From Rhodospirillaceae bacterium (GTDB lineage: Bacteria > Pseudomonadota > Alphaproteobacteria > Rhodospirillales > Magnetovibrionaceae): a DNA stretch of 12,588 nucleotides. The DNA lies in contig JAOUJU010000022.1 in NCBI GenBank assembly GCA_029883045.1, positions 1 through 12,588 on the forward strand, read 5' to 3'. Under the pieces are notes generated by a model. It searched no databases, was not told the DNA's origin, and saw only the letters and a list, made by a program, of their open reading frames with translations. Each line of letters opens with the position of its first letter. Position 1 is the first letter of the stretch. A program made the translations under genes and the position numbers. Of this stretch, positions 7,030 through 12,588 are shown piece after piece.

Positions 7030-7057
7030 GCTATATGCTATATCGCCTTAAGGTCAA
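7030..7057 (-). promoter_or_regulatory. Likely promoter in the livM-livJ gap
   Basis: On the minus strand TTGACC (7057-7052), 16 bases and TATAGC (7035-7030) make a fair sigma70 promoter 71 bases upstream of the livJ ATG. The -10 area is a tandem 7-base duplication: ATATAGC occurs twice (7043-7037 and 7036-7030), giving two overlapping -10-like boxes. It fits separate, stronger expression of the binding protein. Judged by eye. Confidence 0.45.
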
Positions 7058-7078
7058 TAATCCATATATTTTTTTAAT

Positions 7079-8464
7079 CTATTCACCTTCTTCGCGCTTA
7101 ACAACTTCGGGTAACAGCCCTTCGGGGTGGAAACGCATTACCAGCAACAAAACCAGCCCCATAATGAAGACCCGCATATGTTGGGCAGTTTCCATCAAAT
7201 GCAGGCGTATCGGGTTAGAGCCGTCCATCCAACTGGTCAATTGGTCTATGGCCCACACGCCCACTGGCTCGGCCTCGATCCATACCAGCCATATTAAAAA
7301 TCCGCCCAGAACTGAACCTAAATTATTGCCCGAACCACCGACAATAACCATGACCCAAATTAAGAAGGTATAGCGAAGCGGATGGTATGTTCCGGGCGTT
7401 AGTTGCCCATCTAGCGTTACTAACATGGCGCCTGCAATGCCGACCACGGCAGAACCCAGAATAAATACCTGAAGGTGCCTTCCGGTTACGTTTTTGCCCA
7501 TGGCACCAGCGGAAATTTCGTTATCGCGAATGGCGCGCATCATTCGCCCCCAGGGTGAATCAAGGGCTTTGACGCTGAGCATTAAAATTGTAATTAAAAC
7601 AGCAATAAACAATCCACTGTAGCAAAGTTTTACAAAAATTCCCGAATGCTCAATCACCATTTGGTGCAATAAGGCAGTATGTTTATCTGCACTAATGGCA
7701 CTAAGCGCACTTTCATTTAACCATTCAACCCAACCGATAAAAGCATCGTTTTTTTGTAGCTCAATTTCGTAAGGGACAGGGCGATTAAGCCCGGTTACGT
7801 TTTTGACCCCACGGGTCAACCAGTCTTCATTCTTTATGAAGGCGATAATTATTTCGGAAATACCAAGAGTTGCAATTGCTAGGTAATCAGAACGCAGGCC
7901 CAGCGATACCTTGCCCACCAGCCACGCCGCACCTGCGGCGAAAAAACCACCAACAATCCACGAAAATAATATAGGTAAGCCTAAGCCACCTAAAAAACCC
8001 GTTACTGCTGGGTTAACGGATTCAATTGCAGATGAGGCAGGGTCAAAAAAGAATCGAAATACAAAATAACCGGGAACAATAATTGCGGTGATTGAAATGT
8101 TTCTTATTAATCCTTTGGTGGTTTTTTTATAGACGATAACCACCATGGAAATTATTGCAATAAACAGTGCGATTGATACAGCCAGCCGCCAGCCGCCAGC
8201 CGTCCAAGCCTCGGGCACGGGTGGTTGCGATACCAACACTGCAGCTACCCCACCAAGGGCGGCAAAACCCATGGTTCCCACATTGAAAAGTCCGGCATAA
8301 CCCCACTGAATATTAACCCCTAGCGCCATTATTGCTGAAATAATGCCAAGGTTAAAAATGGTCAGCGCCACCGACCATGATTGTACGGTTCCAATAACAA
8401 CAAAAAGCAACGCTATTACAGAAAATGAAATAATCGCACGAAGGGAATTATTTATATCAATCAT
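7079..8464 (-). CDS. livM: Branched-chain amino acid ABC transporter permease LivM
   Basis: One of the two inner-membrane permease subunits of the Liv-type importer. 461 residues, longer than many LivM proteins (often about 320-420). The start ATG at 8464 overlaps the livH stop as ATGA, indicating translational coupling. Family landmarks are IMALGVNIQWGYAGLFNVGTMG (45-66), SLGLRSDYLAIATLGISEI (187-205), the cytoplasmic coupling loop SPWGRMMRAIRDNEISAGAMG (303-323) and VGGSGNNLGSVLGG (375-388). About ten hydrophobic segments are visible. The extra length comes from two inserts: a membrane-rich stretch at about 110-180 and a polar loop at about 214-275 (from DWLTRGVKNVTGLNR), probably periplasmic. 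Both lie within an unbroken frame. Confidence 0.92.
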   Translation of the reverse strand: MIDINNSLRAIISFSVIALLFVVIGTVQSWSVALTIFNLGIISAIMALGVNIQWGYAGLFNVGTMGFAALGGVAAVLVSQPPVPEAWTAGGWRLAVSIALFIAIISMVVIVYKKTTKGLIRNISITAIIVPGYFVFRFFFDPASSAIESVNPAVTGFLGGLGLPILFSWIVGGFFAAGAAWLVGKVSLGLRSDYLAIATLGISEIIIAFIKNEDWLTRGVKNVTGLNRPVPYEIELQKNDAFIGWVEWLNESALSAISADKHTALLHQMVIEHSGIFVKLCYSGLFIAVLITILMLSVKALDSPWGRMMRAIRDNEISAGAMGKNVTGRHLQVFILGSAVVGIAGAMLVTLDGQLTPGTYHPLRYTFLIWVMVIVGGSGNNLGSVLGGFLIWLVWIEAEPVGVWAIDQLTSWMDGSNPIRLHLMETAQHMRVFIMGLVLLLVMRFHPEGLLPEVVKREEGE

Positions 8465-9477
8465 ACCGACCCACCCTTCATTATGCCAGTTGGCCGTACC
8501 AGTAAAACCACAACTAGAATTATAAATGAAACTGCAAATTTATAATCGGTTGATAAAAGCTGTACTAGCCCGTTTGGTTCCATTCCTTCGGGAACTATGT
8601 AGGTAAGGAACTTTTTATAGGCATAAGTAACCGTTACTTCGGAAAAGGCGATTATAAACCCACCGGCGATGGCACCAATGGGCTTGCCAATACCGCCAAC
8701 GATGGCGGCTGCAAATAGTGGCAGCAAAAGTTGAAAAAATGTAAATGGTTTGAAGCTTTTGTCCAGACCGTAAAGCGTTCCAGCAATAGTCGCCAGCGTT
8801 GCGGTTATAACCCATGCGATCAATACGACCCGTTCCGGGTTAATTCCTGAAAGTAGGGCAAGGTCTTCATTATCGGAAAATGCCCGCATGGCTTTTCCCG
8901 CACGAGTTTTTTGTAAAAACAAAAATAACGCGCCAACTAAAATTACTGCGACCACCACCGTGATGCCTTGGCTTACCTTTATCCCCAAGCCCTCATCAAG
9001 GCCTGTCATATTTTTAAAATCACGGGCCATTATTATGTAGCGTTCACCGTCGGCAAAATTACGGTCATTGGTGCCGATGATAAAGCGGACTATCCCGTTC
9101 ATCATGAACATAACCCCAATAGAGGCAATGACAAAAACCGCAGAAGTGCTTCGTTTTTTGCGATAAAATTTGTAAACTGCCTTGTCGGTAAATAAAGCAA
9201 AAGCAATTGTCGCAGCGATTGCCAGGGGCAAAGCCAAAAGCGCTGTCGGCAACGGCTGAATCGATATTCCCATTGATTGCAGCCACCACGTAAATAGTAT
9301 TGCCATCATCGCGCCAAAAGCCATAGTTTCGCCATGAGCAAAATTGGCAAACCGCAATGTCCCATATATCAGGGTAATACCAAGCGCGCCTAACGCTAGT
9401 TGTGATCCATAGGCAAGACCCGGAACAATTACATAATTGGTAATAAGCACCAGTGCGTTTAATAAATCGGGTGTCAT
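8461..9477 (-). CDS. livH: Branched-chain amino acid ABC transporter permease LivH
   Basis: Second inner-membrane permease subunit. 338 residues from the ATG at 9477, five bases after the livF stop, so it is part of the same transcript. The N-terminal segment GLAYGSQLALGALGITLIYG followed by LRFANFAHGE (41-50) is the LivH hallmark. The coupling loop is TRAGKAMRAFSDNEDLALLSG (191-211) and VGGIGKPIGAIAGGFIIAFSE (260-280) is the conserved late membrane region. About eight hydrophobic segments are visible. A charged loop at about 136-168 (TNDRNFADGERYIIMARDFK) is probably periplasmic. The stop overlaps livM by four bases. Confidence 0.93.
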   Translation of the reverse strand: MTPDLLNALVLITNYVIVPGLAYGSQLALGALGITLIYGTLRFANFAHGETMAFGAMMAILFTWWLQSMGISIQPLPTALLALPLAIAATIAFALFTDKAVYKFYRKKRSTSAVFVIASIGVMFMMNGIVRFIIGTNDRNFADGERYIIMARDFKNMTGLDEGLGIKVSQGITVVVAVILVGALFLFLQKTRAGKAMRAFSDNEDLALLSGINPERVVLIAWVITATLATIAGTLYGLDKSFKPFTFFQLLLPLFAAAIVGGIGKPIGAIAGGFIIAFSEVTVTYAYKKFLTYIVPEGMEPNGLVQLLSTDYKFAVSFIILVVVLLVRPTGIMKGGSV

Positions 9478-9482
9478 GTGTA

Positions 9483-10187
9483 TTAACCGCCTAAAAATGA
9501 TTTTCTGACATCGGGGTTTTGCAATAATGCTTCCCCGCTGTCGGTGTATTTATTGGTTCCGCCGACCAAAACGTATCCGGTGTCGGCAATGTGTAGGGCC
9601 TGACTTGCATTTTGTTCAACCATCAATATGGCGATACCAGTTTTCTTTACTTCTAATATGCGGTCAAAAAGTTCATCCATTACTATGGGTGAAACACCGG
9701 CTGTTGGCTCATCCAGCATTAAAATTTTTGGCTGTGTCATTAGTGCACGGCCAACCGCCACCTGTTGGCGTTGCCCACCGGAAAGCTCGCCCGCATCTTG
9801 GTTGCGCTTTTCGGCCAACACGGGGAACAGCTCAAAAACATGATCCATAGTTTTGCTTATGTCATCACGGCGTAGGTATGCACCCATTTCAAGATTTTCC
9901 TCAACCGTCATGGATGTGAAAATATTATTGGTTTGCGGCACCATGGCCATTCCCATTTTTACTCGGTCTTGGGGTGAAAGGTTTGTTATGTCGTTGCCAG
10001 CCAGCAACACGTTACCACCGCGCAAAGAAAGCATACCAAACATTGCTTTCATAGCGGTAGATTTGCCAGCACCATTGGGCCCGACTATTACCGCTATCTC
10101 ACCTTTGTCCACCGATATGGTGCAGCCGTGCAAAATATCCGCACTTCCATAGCCACCGCGCATTTCATTGGCCACTAGATAGCTCAT
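9483..10187 (-). CDS. livF: Branched-chain amino acid ABC transporter ATP-binding protein LivF
   Basis: Cytoplasmic ATPase subunit that pairs with LivG to power the permease. 234 residues, the usual LivF length. Visible are Walker A GPNGAGKS (36-43), Q-loop Gln85 (MVPQTNN), ABC signature LSGGQ (135-139), Walker B ILMLDEPTAG (155-164) and the switch region MVEQN (189-193), where LivF proteins carry Gln in place of the usual His. The ATG at 10187 overlaps the livG stop as ATGA, so translation is probably coupled. The C-terminal NPDVRKSFLGG is a typical LivF ending. Confidence 0.94.
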   Translation of the reverse strand: MSYLVANEMRGGYGSADILHGCTISVDKGEIAVIVGPNGAGKSTAMKAMFGMLSLRGGNVLLAGNDITNLSPQDRVKMGMAMVPQTNNIFTSMTVEENLEMGAYLRRDDISKTMDHVFELFPVLAEKRNQDAGELSGGQRQQVAVGRALMTQPKILMLDEPTAGVSPIVMDELFDRILEVKKTGIAILMVEQNASQALHIADTGYVLVGGTNKYTDSGEALLQNPDVRKSFLGG

Positions 10188-10969
10188 GCGGACCTGCTTT
10201 CGGTTTTGTTTTTTAGTCCTCTGCCCAAATAGGCCTCAATTACATCTTCGTTTGATTTTACTTCTGCGGCTGTTCCTTGGGTAAGCAACCTTCCTTCTGC
10301 CATTACTATTACCGGGTTACATAATTTGGAAATAAAATCCATGTCGTGCTCAATCATGCAAAACGTATAACCGCGCTCTTTATTAAGGCGCACTATGGCA
10401 TCGCCAATATGTTTCAACAATGTGCGGTTAACCCCAGCACCGACTTCGTCAAGCAAAACCACCTTGGCTTCAACCATCATCGTGCGACCAAGTTCGAGAA
10501 GTTTTTTTTGTCCACCCGAAAGGTTCCCGGCCTGTTCGCTGGCCACATGGTCAAGGTTTAAAAAATCAAGAACCTCATCTGCTTTTTGTCGGTTAATATG
10601 TTCTTCGCTTTTTACCGCTGCGCGATTAAACCATGCGTTTATCAATGTTTCACCCGATTGATTGGGCGGAACCATCATTAGGTTTTCACGTACCGTCATG
10701 GATGAAAATTCATGGGCAATTTGAAATGTTCTGAGCAAACCCTTGGCGAAGCGTTGATGGGGTTTTAGTGGGGTTATATCTTCACCATCAAGCAATACAC
10801 GGCCAAACGTTGGCTCGTATACGCCAGCAATAATATTGAACAGGGTTGTTTTTCCGGCACCGTTGGGACCGATAAGTCCGGTAATGGTTCCCTTGCCAAT
10901 TTCAAGGCTTACCCCATCAACTGCCTTAACCCCGCCAAAATGCAGAGCTATATTTTCAACGCTGATCAT
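10184..10969 (-). CDS. livG: Branched-chain amino acid ABC transporter ATP-binding protein LivG
   Basis: ATPase subunit, first gene of the recognised cassette. 261 residues. Motifs are Walker A GPNGAGKT (34-41), Q-loop Gln83 (RTFQIA), signature LSGGQ (150-154), Walker B VVLLDE (170-175) and H-loop His208 (IEHDMD). The residue after the catalytic Glu is Val176 (DEVGAGVN) instead of the usual Pro of DEP. I believe this occurs in a subgroup of alphaproteobacterial LivG proteins, so it is probably a lineage variant and not a defect. The LivG-type extended region between Q-loop and signature is present. The ATG at 10969 has only a weak ribosome-binding site (AGAAAG) and directly follows the TAA of a possible 45-codon frame, so translation may depend on coupling. 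Confidence 0.94.
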   Translation of the reverse strand: MISVENIALHFGGVKAVDGVSLEIGKGTITGLIGPNGAGKTTLFNIIAGVYEPTFGRVLLDGEDITPLKPHQRFAKGLLRTFQIAHEFSSMTVRENLMMVPPNQSGETLINAWFNRAAVKSEEHINRQKADEVLDFLNLDHVASEQAGNLSGGQKKLLELGRTMMVEAKVVLLDEVGAGVNRTLLKHIGDAIVRLNKERGYTFCMIEHDMDFISKLCNPVIVMAEGRLLTQGTAAEVKSNEDVIEAYLGRGLKNKTESRSA

Positions 10970-11107
10970 TTAGAAAAATCTTTCTGTTTGATTGATGGTA
11001 CGCACAATGGTCATGGTGGCCATATTAACGCCTGATAGTCCCAACGGAAGGGGTGAAAGGGATATTTTGCAAAAAACATCAATAATTTCAATATTATTCC
11101 TCTGCAT
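10970..11107 (-). CDS. Possible 45-aa ORF abutting livG (leader peptide or small gene)
   Basis: A short frame from the ATG at 11107 ends with TAA at 10972-10970, and the livG ATG begins at the very next base. The peptide starts MQRNNIEIID and ends IVRTINQTERFF. A TTG at 11116 with AAGAGG five bases upstream is an alternative, better-spaced start. The middle (SLSPLPLGLSG) is not obviously a signal peptide. There is no run of regulatory Leu/Ile/Val codons as in a classical attenuator. Reasons to believe it are the exact stop-start junction and the weak ribosome-binding site of livG. Reasons to doubt it are its length, which is reachable by chance, and a 55-codon frame on the opposite strand. 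I do not recognise the product. Confidence 0.3.
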   Translation of the reverse strand: MQRNNIEIIDVFCKISLSPLPLGLSGVNMATMTIVRTINQTERFF

Positions 11108-11154
11108 CCAACACAATTTAACCTCTTATATCAATGTAATTTATCGGCCAAATA

Positions 11155-11163
11155 TGTTATAAT
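11155..11163 (+). promoter_or_regulatory. Extended -10 promoter of the FecR/RTX gene
   Basis: TGTTATAAT matches the extended -10 consensus TGnTATAAT exactly. No good -35 box is present 16-18 bases upstream, as is usual for extended -10 promoters. A start near 11170 would give an 80-base leader containing the palindrome at 11190-11204. Confidence 0.45.
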
Positions 11164-11189
11164 AACAACTGGAGCCAGACGCACAACAC

Positions 11190-11204
11190 GACCATATATT
11201 GGTC
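11190..11204. promoter_or_regulatory. Small palindrome in the leader of the FecR/RTX gene
   Basis: GACCATATATTGGTC has perfect 5-bp arms around an A/T centre. It lies between the proposed start of transcription and the ATG at 11251, and also upstream of the divergent liv cassette. Its size and symmetry suit a dimeric repressor site. No regulator gene in the window can be assigned to it. Confidence 0.3.
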
Positions 11205-11250
11205 ATGCCCATGTAAATGCTTTGTTATCTTGGTAATAGGGGTTTGTGTT

Positions 11251-12588
11251 ATGTCAGTACAGGCAAGTTTCTCACCTTCAATTGCGAACGAAACTACGAC
11301 AGTTCAAGTTAGTGGCGATGAGGTCAGGTTGCCCGCAGGGTTTAACCCGGCCGACGCTGGGTTTGCGCGGATGGGTAGCGATATGGTTTTAACCAGCCCC
11401 GATGGTGCTAGCGTTACAATCGAAGGTTTCTTTGATGCAGATACGCCACCCGCATTGGTTAGCGATGGTGGGCTTCGATTGCCTGCCCATAGTGCTATAA
11501 TGTTAGCTGGGCCACAAACACCGGGTATGGTTGCAGGGGAAATCCCAGCGGGCGATGCCATAGGTAAAATAACATCCATCAGCGGCGAGATCATTGTTAT
11601 CCGGGCAGACGGAACACGCCTAAGCGTAGATGCTGGCGCACCGGTATTTCCGGGCGACGTTATTGAAACCGGTGACGGCGAAGGTCTTGGCATTTTGCTT
11701 GCCGATGGAACTTCGGTTGCGGTTGGTGAAAATGCCAGAATGATACTCGATGAACTTATTTACGACCCCGGTGCCCAAGAAGGAAGCATATCGCTTTCGG
11801 TGATGAAAGGGTTGTTCACCATAGTATCAGGTGAAATTGCTAAAACTGATCCCGAAGCAATGTTAGTAAATACCCCGCACGCCACAATAGGCATTCGCGG
11901 AACCCAGGTTGGCATTGATCTTGGTGACGGCACCAACCTGAAGGTTGTGATGATGGAAGAATCAGATGGCTTTGTCGGCGAGGTAATAATAATCAATGAT
12001 GCAGGTGTCATGACCATAAACCAAGCGTACTTTGCTATTGAGGTTAATGGCTTTAAATCGGCTCCGATGGCAATGCCAATTTACGATGTTTCAGATGTTG
12101 TTAGAATTTTTGGTTCAACCCTCCATCTTCTTCCGCTCGAAAGCGGTACTGCAAATAGCTATGGCATGGAAGCGGCCATTCCTGTCATCAACACCATTGA
12201 TGAGGTTGCCGGGCTTGAAACTGCTGCTGGTGGCGCGGATGCACCAATAGCCCCAACCGATGAAGTCATTAAGGTGACTTTGGGTGATGGAGGTAGCCAA
12301 CTCCTCCCAAGCGAAGGGATGGATCAGGTATTTGTTCCATCCGAACCCGCGCCTGCACCAGAACCTGCACCAGAACCAAACGTGGCGCAAGGAAGCGCCA
12401 CTACAACAACACAATCACCAAGCACACCAACTGCTGTTCCACCGGTGGGTGAAGCTCCGCCACCCGAGCCCGAGCCAGAACCCGAGCCAGAACCCGAGCC
12501 AGAACCAGAACCCGAACCCGAGCCCGAACCCGAGCCCGAACCGGGAATGGAAATTGAGGGCGGGCGCGGTGATGACGTTTTGTATGGC
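11251..12588 (+). CDS. Large FecR-domain/RTX protein, probable type I-secreted adhesin (3' end outside window)
   Basis: 446 codons are present and the frame is open at the window end. The ATG at 11251 is preceded by AGGGG eight bases upstream. There is no signal peptide, as expected for type I secretion. Residues about 17-87 form an N-terminal module (VRLPAGFNPADAGF, DMVLTSPDGASVTIEGFF) like those opening large biofilm adhesins. Residues about 105-235 are FecR-like: GKITSISGEIIVIRADGTRL, PGDVIETGDGEG, DELIYDP (167-173) and TPHATIGIRGTQVGI (208-222). Residues 364-376 are Pro/Ala/Glu-rich and 405-430 are thirteen Pro-Glu pairs, a stiff spacer. The last ten residues, GGRGDDVLYG, match the RTX calcium-binding nonapeptide GGxGxDxLx, so an RTX array probably follows. 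Type I secretion through an ABC/membrane-fusion exporter is inferred; no exporter is in the window. It is divergent from livG. Confidence 0.88.
   Translation, partial: MSVQASFSPSIANETTTVQVSGDEVRLPAGFNPADAGFARMGSDMVLTSPDGASVTIEGFFDADTPPALVSDGGLRLPAHSAIMLAGPQTPGMVAGEIPAGDAIGKITSISGEIIVIRADGTRLSVDAGAPVFPGDVIETGDGEGLGILLADGTSVAVGENARMILDELIYDPGAQEGSISLSVMKGLFTIVSGEIAKTDPEAMLVNTPHATIGIRGTQVGIDLGDGTNLKVVMMEESDGFVGEVIIINDAGVMTINQAYFAIEVNGFKSAPMAMPIYDVSDVVRIFGSTLHLLPLESGTANSYGMEAAIPVINTIDEVAGLETAAGGADAPIAPTDEVIKVTLGDGGSQLLPSEGMDQVFVPSEPAPAPEPAPEPNVAQGSATTTTQSPSTPTAVPPVGEAPPPEPEPEPEPEPEPEPEPEPEPEPEPEPGMEIEGGRGDDVLYG
12463..12540 (+). repeat. Tandem Pro-Glu codon repeat, (PE)13
   Basis: Twenty-six codons alternating CCC/CCA and GAG/GAA encode thirteen uninterrupted Pro-Glu pairs, built from mixed 6-base and 12-base units (CCCGAGCCAGAA). 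The frame is kept. Units of six bases can be gained or lost without a frameshift, so spacer length may vary between strains. Confidence 0.9.

Noticed and set aside
7000..7078. A/T-rich stretch as a terminator after livM
   Set aside because: The T-rich run near 7069-7075 is not preceded on either strand by a convincing GC-rich stem; promoter elements fit the gap better.
10995..11162. Plus-strand 55-codon ATG frame in the livG/RTX intergenic region
   Set aside because: No ribosome-binding site, ends inside the extended -10 promoter of the next gene, and lies opposite the better-placed minus-strand frame.
1..12588. CRISPR array, tRNA genes, insertion sequences, defence or toxin-antitoxin system
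   Set aside because: No regularly spaced repeats, cloverleaf, transposase motif or terminal inverted repeats were found; the small gene pair at 1864-2377 has no toxin-antitoxin family signature.

Overview
The window looks like chromosomal DNA from a Gram-negative bacterium, most likely an alphaproteobacterium. This is inferred from three things: a short (about 255-residue) NAD kinase, a quinone-type PyrD, and a livG-livF-livH-livM-livJ cassette whose ATPases use 'DEVGAGVN' and 'DEPTAGVSP' Walker B variants. I cannot name a genus. No tRNA, rRNA, CRISPR array, transposase or phage gene is visible.

Layout. Positions 1-670 hold the 3' part of hisS (+). Positions 811-1851 encode a secreted FecR-domain protein with a very acidic Asp/Ser/Gly tail (+). 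Two small unrecognised genes (68 and 85 aa) follow on the minus strand (1864-2377). pyrD (+, about 2709-3776) converges on nadK (-, 3800-4567), with moaA (-, 4652-5662) upstream of nadK. A strong intrinsic terminator (5709-5746) ends the branched-chain-amino-acid-type ABC cassette, read right to left: livG (10969), livF, livH, livM, livJ (ending 5769). livG/livF and livH/livM overlap by ATGA, livF/livH are 5 bases apart, and livJ has a 119-base leader with its own likely promoter. A possible 45-aa upstream ORF abuts livG.

Divergent from the liv cassette, 11251-12588 encodes the N-terminal 446 residues of a probable large type I-secreted surface protein. It has no signal peptide. It has an N-terminal module, a FecR-like domain, a (Pro-Glu)13 linker and the first RTX calcium-binding nonapeptide, and it runs off the window.

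Functional picture. Most genes are housekeeping: tRNA charging, pyrimidine synthesis, NADP formation, molybdenum cofactor synthesis and uptake of amino acids or similar solutes. The accessory interest is the pair of FecR-type proteins, one exported by signal peptide and one fused to RTX repeats. They share an unusual core (DEL-V/I-YDP followed by TP-x-ATIGIRGT) but sit in different architectures about 9.4 kb apart. The divergent livG/RTX intergenic region also holds a small palindrome, a split repeat and an extended -10 promoter. I see no clear evidence of a wholly new multi-gene system.
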